A stretch of DNA of 41,882 bases from Bacteroidota bacterium (lineage in GTDB: Bacteria > Bacteroidota > Bacteroidia > UBA7662 > CANHCV01): the NCBI GenBank assembly GCA_947459245.1, contig CANHCV010000018.1, positions 1-41,882 of the forward strand, given 5' to 3'. Every line of letters starts with the position of its first letter. Within the stretch, counting starts at the first letter, position 1. The notes under the pieces were generated by a model that made no database searches, was not told where the DNA came from, and saw only the letters and a list, made by a program, of their open reading frames with translations. Positions 1 through 9,200 of this stretch are shown in pieces. A program made the translations under genes and the position numbers.

Positions 1-449
1 AAGGCTCGAAGTTCATTGGGCGACATTCCATTTTGGTTGGAACCCAATTTCTGATTATTTTTCAAGGTTTGCTCCTCCAACTCCAACACGTTGCGCTGGT
101 CGTTCAGCAACCGAATTTGCCAATCGATCCCTGTAATGGAATCCACGTACTGGTTTATTTTCGATTCGCGAGCTGGGGTGAAGTAATCTTTTTCGAAAGC
201 TACGCCCAACAACGTGGCACCTCCCTCCAATTTTGCTTGGAGAGAATTTTCTACAATTTCAGAAGGTAAGTTGGTGATTCGAATTTCGGACCTCCCCTCG
301 CCTACTTGGGCGGAGGTTTTATAAAACATCTGACAACCGGAACGAAAAACGGTTACAGAGTTTAATTCAGAGGTAACTTTTACGGTGTTTTCTGCCTTGC
401 CCAGCAAGGAAGTTAAAACGATTGCTGCAATTAAAATGGTGGACTTCAT
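1..449 (-). CDS. MuiA-like DUF4140/DUF4139 protein, N-terminal part (runs off the left edge)
   Basis: The minus strand is open from an ATG at 449 to the window edge, giving about 149 residues. The first ~19 residues (MKSTILIAAIVLTSLLGKA) look like a Sec signal peptide. The following stretch, with VTVFRSGCQMFYKTS and later ITNLPSEIVENSLQA, fits the DUF4140 N-terminal domain of proteins annotated as mucoidy inhibitor MuiA family. A region rich in Leu, Glu and Asn from about residue 105 onward looks like the start of the coiled coil that normally separates DUF4140 from the C-terminal DUF4139 domain. That C-terminal domain would lie outside the window. The family is exported; its biochemical role is not established. 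It lies downstream of the M1 peptidase on the same strand, separated by 57 bases that contain a hairpin, so it may be a separate transcript. Confidence 0.72.
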   Translation of the reverse strand, partial: MKSTILIAAIVLTSLLGKAENTVKVTSELNSVTVFRSGCQMFYKTSAQVGEGRSEIRITNLPSEIVENSLQAKLEGGATLLGVAFEKDYFTPARESKINQYVDSITGIDWQIRLLNDQRNVLELEEQTLKNNQKLGSNQNGMSPNELRA

Positions 450-470
450 GAATAAACTTTTTACCAAGAC

Positions 471-502
471 GAAGGCGCTTGGGAATTTCCACAAGCGCCT
501 TC
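471..502 (-). terminator. Hairpin after the M1 peptidase gene, possible terminator
   Basis: An 11-bp perfect inverted repeat (GAAGGCGCTTG at 471-481 and CAAGCGCCTTC at 492-502) with a 10-base loop sits just past the stop codon of the M1 peptidase on the minus strand. The minus-strand tail after the stem is only weakly T-rich. It could therefore be a terminator or a 3' mRNA-stabilising hairpin. Confidence 0.5.
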
Positions 503-506
503 AATT

Positions 507-2783
507 TTATTTTCCTTTCATGGGATTCATCGGAGGATCGTACTTCATGATCTCGAAATGTTCCGTCTCCAATATTCTAGGAAACGCGTTGTTGTCGGTA
601 TCGGTATCGCAGGTTTCCAACAACGGATCAAACACAAAGCGTTTCACTGGTTTTTCGGTCACCAATACTTTGTTGCATTTGTTCTCGTTTTTCAACCATA
701 CCTCCACCGGAAAACGGCGAATTTCCTTGGTTCCATCTTCGTATTGCAATTCAACAATCAACGGAGTTACCAATCCGCCCACGTTTTCAAACGTAAGTTG
801 GTAGTAATGCATGCCCGACTTCAGGAACTTCTTGTCCTCTTCACTCAGGCCATTCACGAAGTTGGTGTATTTCTTTTCGTCCTCGGCCGTTACCTTCAAT
901 GGGTCGTAGCTGTTGTAGAAATCCAACAATTCGGGTTTCAACTCAACGTACGCTTTCTCAATATCTTTTTTATTTCTTTCTTTGGAGATGTCGATGGGCT
1001 GCCCATCTTTTTCAGATTTTCTAAATCCTTTTTCGGCAGCCGGACTTTGGTCGCTCAATGCCAAGTGCTTCACCGAAGTTAAATCAACATCCACTCGATC
1101 GGTGGTGTAAAACCAGCCGTGCCAAAACCAATCCAAGTCAACTGCTGATGCATCTTCCATGGTGCGGAAGAAATCGCTGGGAGATGGATGCTTGAAGGCC
1201 CAACGGCGGCAATACTCTTTGAACGCATAGTCGAACAACTCGCGACCCATCACCGTTTCACGAAGGATATTCAGGGCCGTTGCAGGTTTTCCGTAAGCAT
1301 TGTTTCCAAACTGAAGCAAACTCTCCGAATTCATCATGATGGGCGACTGCATGTTTTTGGGGCTACGCATGTAATCGGTTAGGTTGCGGGCGGGGCCTCG
1401 GCTACTGGGATAATTGCGATCCCATTCTTGTTCGGCCAAGTATTGAACGAAGGTATTCAACCCTTCATCCATCCACGTCCATTGGCGCTCATCGCTGTTG
1501 ATGATCATGGGGAAGAAGTTGTGTCCCACTTCGTGGATGATCACGCTGATGAGTCCGTATTTGCGGCGTTCGGAGTAAGTTCCATCTTTATCGGGGCGGG
1601 CACCGTTAAAGGAAATCATGGGATATTCCATCCCGCCAACGGGACCGTTGGCCGAAATAGCCACCGGATACGGATAATCGATGGTGAATTTGGAGTAAAT
1701 GCGCACGGTATGGGCCACAGCTTCGGTGGAGTATTTGCCCCAAAGTGGATTGGCTTCCGGCGGGTAGGCCGACATGCACAAAACGTTTCGAGATCCCAGT
1801 TTTACGCCCATGCCATCCCAGATGTAACGGCGGGAGGACGCGAAAGCGAAATCGCGAACGTTTTTCGCTTCAAAGATCCACGTTTTTTCGGTGGTAGAAC
1901 GACCATCTTGGATGTTGGCTTTTGCTTCTTCTTCGGTAACGATGAGGGAAGGACGATCGGCTACGCGGGCTGCTTCCAATCGTTTTTGTTGGGTGGCGGT
2001 AAGCACCGATGCCGCATTGCGCAACTCGCCGGTAGCCACCACGATGTGATCGGAAGGCACGGTAATTTCCACTTTATAATCGCCGAAGTTGAGGGTAAAT
2101 TCCCCGGATCCCAGGAATTGTTTGTGTTGCCAACCTACGTTATCGGAGTAAACGCAAAGGCGTGGAAACCACTGAGCCATTTCGAAAATATAATTGCTAT
2201 CGGCTTCAAAAAATTCGATGGCACCTCGGCCACCGGCAAAACGGGCATCGTTCAATTTGTGTTTCCAATCGATCTTAAAAGTAAAATCGCCTTTTGAAGC
2301 TAATCCGCCGCTAGGCAAATCTACCCGCATCATGGTTTCGTTGATGGTGTATTTTAGCTTTTTTCCGGAAGCATCGGTAACGGAAAGTATATCGCAACCG
2401 CCTTCGAACGCAGGTTTTGCCATTCTTTTGAGGTTCCCAACATCGTTTCTATTATCCAAAGTACCGTTGCGCATTTGGGTAGATGTGTTGGCGTTTCGGT
2501 AAATGTTTTGATCCAATTGCAACCACAAATAGGTTAACTTATCGGGTGAATTGTTGTGGTAGGTAATGGTTTCCTTCCCTTCCAACATCAGTTGGCTTTC
2601 GTTGATTCGCACTTGAATGTGGTAATCTACCTTTTGCTGCCAATAATTGGCACCTGGAGCACCACTGGCATTTCTGGTGGTTGAAGGCGTGGGCCATTCT
2701 TCCTCCAATTGTTTAAATTTTGAACGCTCTTGCGCAGAAACTAGGCCAATAAAGGCCCAAGCAAAGAAAAACAGTTTCTTCAT
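507..2783 (-). CDS. M1 family zinc aminopeptidase, exported
   Basis: This 758-residue protein is a metallopeptidase of family M1 (gluzincin). The zinc site HEVGH is at residues 417-421, followed after exactly 18 residues by the third zinc ligand, Glu440, in WMDEGLNTF. The exopeptidase motif usually written GAMEN appears as GGMEY at about 383-387. The N-terminus (MKKLFFFAWAFIGLVSA) is a signal peptide, so the enzyme probably acts in the periplasm or outside the cell. No type IX secretion C-terminal domain is evident. The likely role is cleavage of N-terminal residues from peptides during nutrient scavenging. The start codon lies 4 bases after the stop of the upstream HupE-like gene, so the two are almost certainly co-transcribed. 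Confidence in the family is high; substrate preference cannot be read from the sequence. Confidence 0.95.
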   Translation of the reverse strand: MKKLFFFAWAFIGLVSAQERSKFKQLEEEWPTPSTTRNASGAPGANYWQQKVDYHIQVRINESQLMLEGKETITYHNNSPDKLTYLWLQLDQNIYRNANTSTQMRNGTLDNRNDVGNLKRMAKPAFEGGCDILSVTDASGKKLKYTINETMMRVDLPSGGLASKGDFTFKIDWKHKLNDARFAGGRGAIEFFEADSNYIFEMAQWFPRLCVYSDNVGWQHKQFLGSGEFTLNFGDYKVEITVPSDHIVVATGELRNAASVLTATQQKRLEAARVADRPSLIVTEEEAKANIQDGRSTTEKTWIFEAKNVRDFAFASSRRYIWDGMGVKLGSRNVLCMSAYPPEANPLWGKYSTEAVAHTVRIYSKFTIDYPYPVAISANGPVGGMEYPMISFNGARPDKDGTYSERRKYGLISVIIHEVGHNFFPMIINSDERQWTWMDEGLNTFVQYLAEQEWDRNYPSSRGPARNLTDYMRSPKNMQSPIMMNSESLLQFGNNAYGKPATALNILRETVMGRELFDYAFKEYCRRWAFKHPSPSDFFRTMEDASAVDLDWFWHGWFYTTDRVDVDLTSVKHLALSDQSPAAEKGFRKSEKDGQPIDISKERNKKDIEKAYVELKPELLDFYNSYDPLKVTAEDEKKYTNFVNGLSEEDKKFLKSGMHYYQLTFENVGGLVTPLIVELQYEDGTKEIRRFPVEVWLKNENKCNKVLVTEKPVKRFVFDPLLETCDTDTDNNAFPRILETEHFEIMKYDPPMNPMKGK

Positions 2784-2787
2784 CCTA

Positions 2788-3345
2788 TTAAAATATCAAT
2801 TTAAATAAACTCATTCCAATTCCTATTCCAGAAACCACCAAAACCAGCTCCCGATTTTTATTGGGTACCACCGAATTAAAAATGGTGGTGATCACCAATA
2901 CCGAAAGTACTCCCACCAATTGGGCGGCCTCCAGTCCAAGTCCAAATCCCACAATGCTGGAAAATTTACCTTCTTGGGGCAACATTCCGGCCACGTCTTT
3001 TCCAAATGCCAAACCGTGAAGTAAGCCAAAAAAGGAAGAAAGAATTCCACTCCAAAAGAAATTCTTGCCACTCCATTGAAAGATGTTGCCGAAGGCGGTA
3101 AAAACAATGGTGGCCACGATGGCGGTTTCGATCCAGGAAACAGCTAGCAAGTTGGGAAAAAAGGCACAGAGAACCAACGTAAGCGTATGCCCCAAAGTGA
3201 AAAGGGAAATCGCCGTTAGCCATTTTTTCCAATCCTGAAACTCAAAAGGAAGCACCAATAAAATGGTGAACATCCAATGATCCCAAGAAGATAGGTTCAT
3301 CATGTGGTTCCATCCCACAAAAAAGTACGTTTGGATGTTTTCCAA
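2788..3345 (-). CDS. HupE/UreJ-type small membrane protein
   Basis: This is a polytopic membrane protein of about 185 residues, with roughly six hydrophobic segments. The N-terminal pattern GWNHMMNLSSWDHWMFTILL fits the HupE/UreJ_2 family signature, where a Gly-x-x-His and a following Asp-His precede the first hydrophobic helix, and GHTLTLVL fits its next conserved segment. Some family members are nickel or metal permeases linked to hydrogenase or urease; no such genes are visible here, so the substrate is unknown. The start is uncertain. An ATG at 3471 would run across the divergent gene starting at 3399. The internal ATG at 3303 would remove the conserved Gly-His segment. A TTG at 3345 (used here) or 3381 is therefore preferred. 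It is followed 4 bases later by the M1 peptidase gene. Confidence 0.72.
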   Translation of the reverse strand: MENIQTYFFVGWNHMMNLSSWDHWMFTILLVLPFEFQDWKKWLTAISLFTLGHTLTLVLCAFFPNLLAVSWIETAIVATIVFTAFGNIFQWSGKNFFWSGILSSFFGLLHGLAFGKDVAGMLPQEGKFSSIVGFGLGLEAAQLVGVLSVLVITTIFNSVVPNKNRELVLVVSGIGIGMSLFKLIF

Positions 3346-3398
3346 AGTTTGGTTGGTTGAAGGATGAAAAATAGGAAACAATTTTTGAACTTCGCACC

Positions 3399-3824
3399 AT
3401 GTTTTGGACTTTCCTTGTATTACTTCTTCATTTTCATCCGGTGCATCTAAGCATTGCCGAATTGAAACCATCGGAAAAATCGATGAAAGGCACCCTAAAA
3501 GTCTTCGCCGATGATTGGGAAACCGCAGTGGGTGCCCAAGAAAAAGATTCTAATTTTAAAGCAAAAAGCGAGATTTACCTGCAAAAAAACTTCTATTTGG
3601 CGATTGGCAAAAAGAAAATTGTTCCTGTAGTTCTCGGAAGCAAAACCATCAATACCCAACAAATGGTCTTCTTCATCGAATTTAAAAATGCGAATTCGGT
3701 TAAAGGAGAAATTCATAATACCGTGCTGTTGGATTTGTTCGAGGACCAACAGAATTTGGTGCATTGGGGAAAGAAGAGTTTTGGCTTTACGCCCGAAAAA
3801 ACCATTGAAAAAATAGGACCATGA
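3399..3824 (+). CDS. DUF6702 family protein
   Basis: This 141-residue protein has a short hydrophobic leader (MFWTFLVLLLHF) followed directly by HPVHLSIAELKPSEKSMKG and later VFADDWETAV. The His-Pro-x-His-x-Ser start of the mature region and the Phe-x-Asp-Asp-x-Glu segment match the DUF6702 family, which is common in Bacteroidota and has no known function. The protein is probably exported or anchored by its N-terminus. Its stop overlaps the start of the adenosine deaminase-family gene by 4 bases (ATGA), so translation is likely coupled. It is divergent from the HupE-like gene, with a gap of at most about 50 bases, which leaves very little room for two promoters. Confidence 0.75.
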   Translation: MFWTFLVLLLHFHPVHLSIAELKPSEKSMKGTLKVFADDWETAVGAQEKDSNFKAKSEIYLQKNFYLAIGKKKIVPVVLGSKTINTQQMVFFIEFKNANSVKGEIHNTVLLDLFEDQQNLVHWGKKSFGFTPEKTIEKIGP

Positions 3825-5194
3825 ATTCAACGGAAGCAAAAATAAATACTTGGATTGAAGTTCATCGGAGTGACGAAAATTTGTTGCATGCGTTGGTAAA
3901 ACGAATGCCCAAAGGTGGGGATTTGCACCATCATTTCGATGGATCCTTGCTCACCGAAAACCTCATGAACAGTGCCGTTGAGCAAGGCCTTTGGATTTCT
4001 ACCGAGGATTATACTGTTTCGAAAACGGCGAAGCAAGGAAAGGAATGGGAATACCTTCCCGATTTGGTTCAGGACGAAATTTGGGAGAATTTTCAGAAGG
4101 ATTGGCTGCGGGCTTGGTCGATTGAAGATTTTGACGGAGAGGAAACAGCTTCTGACGAGCATTTTTTCGGCATATTTCCCAAATTTTTTGATGCAATTCC
4201 GGGCTATACCGAAGCGGGATTATTGGAAACCAAGGCAAGGTGTTTGTCGGAAAACATCTGCTATTTGGAAACGCATTTTGAAAACTTCCCCCACCGTGCG
4301 GAGAACGATTTTTTGGAGGAGTTGGCCAAACCTTGGATCAGCGCTGCCATTTGGGACGTAAATCTCAATAAAGAATTTGAGGCGGCTTTTAAAAAATTAC
4401 ATACCAAGAGTAACCAAAAATTTGCTGAGGCTACGTGCCGAAGAATGGAAGAGGTGCACCAGCGATTGCGGTTAGATGATGAAACATTTACCTTGAGGTA
4501 TTTGATGTATGTTTTACGGTTACTGCCGTCGCACTTGGTTTTCGAACAAATGTACTTTGCGTTTTTAGCTTGCGAAAAGTCAGAATTAGTGGTTGGAATT
4601 AACTTGGTTGGCGCTGAGAATCATCCCATTACCCAATCCGAAAAAACGCTTCACTTTAAGATGATTTCCTTCTTCCGAAAAAAATTCCGAACGGCTTCCG
4701 TGGCTTTGCATGCCGGTGAATTAACCAAGGAGAAGACCGAAAACTTCATGTACCCTCACACCATATCCCAATCGGTTCAAGCGGGTGCAAAACGCATTGG
4801 GCACGGGGTAGCCATTTTTTGGGAATGGGACGAAGAAGACACCTTGAATCGAATGCGGGAGAAAGAAATTCCGTTGGAACTCAATTTCGGCAGCAACGAA
4901 TTTATCCTTGGAATAAAACCTGAGGAGCACCCTTGGCGACGCTACCAAAAAGCCGGTGTACCCTTGGTTTTCGGTTCGGACGATTTGGGAATTTTACGAT
5001 CGGATCGCAACCGAGAAGTAACTCGTTTTTTTAGTCGATACGGCGGAAATTACAGCGAATTCAAGGCCATGGCATTGAATGGAATTTTGTATTCTTTTTT
5101 GAAAGACCAAGATCACAAAAACCGAATGATGAATCGTTTAAAGGAAGATTTTGATACCTTTGAAAAAACTTTTGAAGATGAATGCCAGCCTTAA
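3821..5194 (+). CDS. Adenosine deaminase family metal-dependent hydrolase
   Basis: This 457-residue protein belongs to the adenosine/AMP deaminase superfamily. The metal-binding HxH lies in GDLHHHFDGS (H36 and H38), the catalytic motif is HAGE (297-300), the third metal-linked histidine is in RIGHG (325-329), and the terminal Asp pair is in FGSDDLG (D387-D388). All expected active-site elements are present. The length, about 100 residues more than classical adenosine deaminase, and the N-terminal extension before HxH resemble the ADGF/CECR1-like branch, but no signal peptide is seen, so it should be cytoplasmic. The likely reaction is hydrolytic deamination of adenosine or a related nucleoside. 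The start overlaps the DUF6702 stop by 4 bases. A purine salvage enzyme (hypoxanthine phosphoribosyltransferase) is encoded further downstream. The exact substrate is not determined. Confidence 0.85.
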   Translation: MNSTEAKINTWIEVHRSDENLLHALVKRMPKGGDLHHHFDGSLLTENLMNSAVEQGLWISTEDYTVSKTAKQGKEWEYLPDLVQDEIWENFQKDWLRAWSIEDFDGEETASDEHFFGIFPKFFDAIPGYTEAGLLETKARCLSENICYLETHFENFPHRAENDFLEELAKPWISAAIWDVNLNKEFEAAFKKLHTKSNQKFAEATCRRMEEVHQRLRLDDETFTLRYLMYVLRLLPSHLVFEQMYFAFLACEKSELVVGINLVGAENHPITQSEKTLHFKMISFFRKKFRTASVALHAGELTKEKTENFMYPHTISQSVQAGAKRIGHGVAIFWEWDEEDTLNRMREKEIPLELNFGSNEFILGIKPEEHPWRRYQKAGVPLVFGSDDLGILRSDRNREVTRFFSRYGGNYSEFKAMALNGILYSFLKDQDHKNRMMNRLKEDFDTFEKTFEDECQP

Positions 5195-5618
5195 AAACAT
5201 CTTGATTTTCGTTGGGGCCTTGATTTTGGGTTCTTTGGTCAACGGTTTAATCATTCAATTCGGTCCACTTTTGATTCCACCTCCAGAAGGAGTGGATTTT
5301 TCGACAGAAAAGGGATTATTGCAAGGAATGCCAAAGATGGAAGCGCGTCATTTTGTAACGCCGTTTTTGGCCCATGCTGTTGGAACTTTGGTTTCAGCCA
5401 TTTTGATGAAGCGCTTTGCTTTTGAAAATGCCAGTCGTTACACGTTTGGTGTTGCCATTTTCAATCTTTTGGCTGGCATTTATATGGTTTATTTGTTGCC
5501 TGCCCCGTTTTGGTTCGAGGCCATGGATATCATTTTCGCCTATCTTCCGATGGCGTGGTTGGCCAACAAATGGGTGCCTGCTCGGAATGTCCTAACATTT
5601 AAGACGGCTTCTCTTTAA
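5178..5618 (+). CDS. Conserved small membrane protein, function unknown
   Basis: This 146-residue integral membrane protein has about four hydrophobic helices (first LIFVGALILGSLVNGLII, last near FWFEAMDIIFAYLPMAWLA). I place the start at the ATG at 5178 because it leads directly into the first helix; an ATG at 5151 would add nine charged residues and a 44-base overlap with the previous gene. The motif RHFVTPFLAHAVGTLVSA between helices resembles a small conserved Bacteroidota membrane protein that I remember but cannot name, and no function is assigned. It overlaps the deaminase gene by 17 bases and so belongs to the same operon. Confidence 0.75.
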   Translation: MNASLKNILIFVGALILGSLVNGLIIQFGPLLIPPPEGVDFSTEKGLLQGMPKMEARHFVTPFLAHAVGTLVSAILMKRFAFENASRYTFGVAIFNLLAGIYMVYLLPAPFWFEAMDIIFAYLPMAWLANKWVPARNVLTFKTASL

Positions 5619-5648
5619 ACAAAAGGCGCTTGACCTTGTTTAAAAAAC

Positions 5649-6200
5649 ATGAGAACATTATTTATTTCGGTTTTAGCCCTTCTCGGGTGCACCTCCAATT
5701 CCCAAAACAAATCATTAACGCCTCCGGTGGAATCCATCTTCAACCTTTCTTTCAAGGATATTGATGGAAATGTAGTAAAAATGGAGCAATACAAAGGGAA
5801 GCAAATTTTAATTGTGAACACGGCCTCTGAATGCGGTTATACGCCTCAGTACCAAGATCTTCAAAAATTGCACGAGACCTACCCCAATTTGGTGATGATC
5901 GGTTTTCCATGCAATCAGTTCATGGGTCAGGAGCCTGGAGGTAATGCAGAAATCAAATCTTTCTGTCAAAAAAATTACGGCGTTACCTTTCTAATGGCCG
6001 AGAAAATCGACGTTAAAGGAAAAAACCAACATCCTCTTTACCAGTGGTTAACCCAAAAAGAAAAGAACGGTGTAGAGAATTCTACCGTTTCGTGGAATTT
6101 CAACAAATTCCTCATCGGTGCCGATGGCACTTACTTGGGTCACTTTCAATCGGGAACCAAACCGATGTCGAAAGAAATTACCGATTTAATTTCTAAATAA
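5649..6200 (+). CDS. Glutathione peroxidase family lipoprotein
   Basis: This 183-residue thiol peroxidase of the GPx family has its peroxidatic residue as a cysteine, C62, in NTASECGYT. The glutamine-bearing motif FPCNQFMGQEPGG and the Trp-Asn pair in VSWNFNKF complete the catalytic tetrad. Such Cys-type enzymes usually reduce hydroperoxides using thioredoxin rather than glutathione. The N-terminus ends in a lipobox (LALLGC, Cys14), so the protein is probably a lipoprotein facing the periplasm, which is less usual than the common cytoplasmic form. It lies 30 bases after the small membrane protein gene; a short inverted repeat (TTTAAACAA / TTGTTTAAA, 5614-5644) fills this gap. A strong terminator follows at 6213. 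Confidence 0.92.
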   Translation: MRTLFISVLALLGCTSNSQNKSLTPPVESIFNLSFKDIDGNVVKMEQYKGKQILIVNTASECGYTPQYQDLQKLHETYPNLVMIGFPCNQFMGQEPGGNAEIKSFCQKNYGVTFLMAEKIDVKGKNQHPLYQWLTQKEKNGVENSTVSWNFNKFLIGADGTYLGHFQSGTKPMSKEITDLISK

Positions 6201-6205
6201 ACAAG

Positions 6206-6213
6206 TATTTTTG
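6206..6213 (+). promoter_or_regulatory. Possible -7 box for the helicase gene
   Basis: TATTTTTG matches the Bacteroidota -7 consensus TAnnTTTG. No clean TTG lies 18-20 bases upstream (TTT at 6185-6187 is the closest). If it is used, transcription would start at or next to the GTG at 6218, giving an almost leaderless mRNA. Confidence 0.35.
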
Positions 6214-6241
6214 AAGGGTGAAATTTCACCCTTCTTTTTTT
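6213..6241 (+). terminator. Perfect-palindrome terminator after the glutathione peroxidase gene
   Basis: GAAGGGTGAAA (6213-6223) is followed at once by its exact complement TTTCACCCTTC (6224-6234) and then seven T residues (6235-6241). This is a typical intrinsic terminator shape. It is unusual that the start codon of the next gene (GTG at 6218) lies inside the left arm of the stem. Confidence 0.8.
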
Positions 6242-9200
6242 GACCGCCTTCGTGAAAAGCTCGTTGGAGAATCTGGTCGCTCCATTTACCTCCACGCCCT
6301 ACCCGGAAGAACGGGTTCGCGCCTGGAGTTGCACGATTTGTATTACGTGCTCAAAGGCGCGGAAAATCGCTTTTTGCAATTGCTGCTTTCGGAAGAAGCC
6401 TTCTCATTGGAACTCCCGTTTCCAACGACTGAAATACCTTCCGATTCCCCATTGAAAACCATTTTCCGCAAACTCCAAAATGCGGCGTTTGAACACGATA
6501 ACCTTTTGAAAGAAACGGGAGTAGCTTCCTTCTCTTTTGGTTATCCCTTGTTGGTCCATCAAAATCAGGATCGCATTTGGGCTAGCCCTTTGTTCATTTG
6601 GCAGCTCGACATTCACATGGATCCGCTCAACAACGCCTTTGTTGTTTCCAGGAATAGAACCAAACGCAATGGGCGTTGGACGGTTTCTTCCATGCACGAA
6701 TTTTCCATCAACGAAACGTTGGGGCAACATTTCAAACGAATGGGTCGACCTGCTTTGCCCGAGTTAGAAGGGTTTTTAAACGAAGACGATGTGCTTTCGG
6801 TGGATGAGATGCACCGTTTTTTGGTGCAATTCGCCCAAGAACAGGGATATGGCTCTGAAGCTTTCGACCCTCAATTATTAAAATCGTACCTCGGAGCTTC
6901 GGTTTTGCCGTTGCCCAACCGCGACAGATTGGCGCTCGAATTTCAGGAAAAGAAAGAATACCTGTTGTTCTCTGGTGTGTTCGGGATTTTCAAACAACGG
7001 AAAAGCGCCATCATCAAAGAATTGAATGGGTTGGAGAGCGTGGAATTATTTCCTCCGCTTCCACCCAAAAAACGCATTCCCTTCTCCCCCATTCCAACCG
7101 ATCCCTCCCAACAATCGGTACTCATGAATTTGGGAGAAGCCGAAGTTACGGTCATCCAAGGGCCACCGGGAACGGGGAAAAGCCAAACCTTAACGGCCAT
7201 CATTACCCAAGCCTTGTTGAACAAGGAAAAGATTTTGGTGGTTTGCGAAAAGAAAACGGCCATGGAAGTGTTGGCTCAGAATCTTTTAAAAGTTGACCCT
7301 CGTTTGGGCCAACACCTTGCACTCATTGAAGACCCGTTCGCCGATCGGGATGAAGTGGTTACAAAGGCAAGAGAGAAAATAGAGCGGAAAGAAACCGAAG
7401 AAGGAAATGCCTTTTCGAAAACCGTTCTCACTCAAATGGAGCAATTGGAAACCGATGTGCACCTTTACGAAGAGCGATTAAGCAAACTCCAATCACCTCT
7501 TTTCGATCAGAAAAACTGGATGGAATGGATTGAGTATTTCGATGAAATCGGTGGACCGATTGAATTGAACGAAGATCTGCCGCACCTTCCTTTCTCCTTT
7601 GAAGAAAAAGAGTACCAATGGGTTATTCAAACCTCAAAATCCATCCAACAATGGCAGGAAGAAATTCCCCAATTTTTCCAACATCCTTTTTTTGAGTTTT
7701 CTTCAGAACAACTCTCCCCTACCTCGTTTCCGAAACATTTTTCTGATTTGTACCAATCGGTTTATCGGTGGAAACAATTGGAAGATGAGCTTCAAAGGGG
7801 CAACGATTCGGGCAATTGGAACCAATACCTGCAAACCTGGGAAAAATGGAAAGCCGATGGCAAAACCCTTCAACACGAATTTGCCCAATCGCCTTGCATT
7901 CGTTGGAAGGGTTTTTCGTTAACGCTCAGAAAATGGTTATCGGCTATTTCCTCATCTTTGAAATCCGAATTGGAGAAACGGGATGTTTGGTTGAAGAAAT
8001 GGGCCGCATGGAAACAAATGGCTTTGACTTTGGGCGAAACGACAGCGGCCCAATTGGAGTGGCCAACCGATGAAATTTCCTTTTCAACGGAGCCGAACGG
8101 TTGGCAAAAAAGCAACCTTCTTTCCCCATCGGTCCTTCAATTGCTTCAAGACCGAGCGAACATTCAAACCAACCTTCAACGGAATCCGATTCTTCCTGCT
8201 CAACTTCCTTTTTCCCAAGTGGATTTGATGAATTGGGTGACCACCAACGAAAAATCGGTGGCTCGTTCTGGGTTGATGCATGACATCAAAAAGGCGTGGG
8301 AAGGATTCTCTCCCGATCAAAAAACTTGGGCGATGGAAATTGCTCGAAGAAAAACCTCAACTCCAGCGGTATTGCGATGGTACCTCCATTGGTTTTTTCA
8401 ATTTAAAAAAGACCTTTCCCTTCCGTCGGATGTGCACGAACCGCTGCAGTTGGCGCATCGATTGAGGCATTTGGCACCCGCCATGTTGGATTTTATTCAT
8501 TCCCAAGAGTTGGAGCGCACTCGTTTGGCGCTTCAAAAATTCAAGGAAAAGGGAATCTCACCCATCGGCTTGTACAACAAGCGGGGAGCGAAAGGACAAA
8601 AACGAAATCCGCTTCGGCAAATCATCGCCACCGACACCGAATTGTTCACCGATTTATTTCCGGTGGTGATGATGAATCCCGTTACCGCCAGTCAGATTCT
8701 TCCTTCCAATGCGGCCCTATTCGATTGGATTTTGCTGGACGAAAGCAGTCAGCTGCGGGTGGAGGATACGTTTTGTTGCCTTCGAAGAGCGAATCGTGCC
8801 ATCGTTTCAGGCGATGAGCAACAAATGCCACCGTCCGATTACTTTTCTTCGGATTTTTCCCTCACTCCCGACGAAGAAGAATCGGGTGAATGGACGGAAA
8901 AGGAAGCGCAAAAAAGTTTAACCGAGGCCGAATCGCTGTTGGATTTTGCGCTTCAACTCCCTCAGTCGAACCGATTACCGCTTTCCATCCACTACCGTTC
9001 GGAACATCCATTATTGATTCAGTTTTCCAACGCAGCTTTTTACCAGAATCAATTGATTCCCATCGCCGCCGACCGCATGGATTCGCCCATTCATTTTCAT
9101 TCCGTGAATGGAAATTACGAAGATGCAACCAATCAAAAAGAAGCAGAGGCATTGGTGGAAGCCATCAAAAAGATTCAACCAATGCCCAACGGGAACTGGC

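Noticed and set aside
507-2502. Long plus-strand open frames opposite the M1 peptidase (for example 1428-2297)
   Set aside because: They have no recognisable domain, and the minus-strand frame carries complete M1 motifs; they are shadows of its codon pattern.
5614-5644. Inverted repeat TTTAAACAA / TTGTTTAAA between the small membrane protein and the glutathione peroxidase genes
   Set aside because: The A/T-rich arms have no T tract and no known operator fits; mentioned only with the neighbouring gene.
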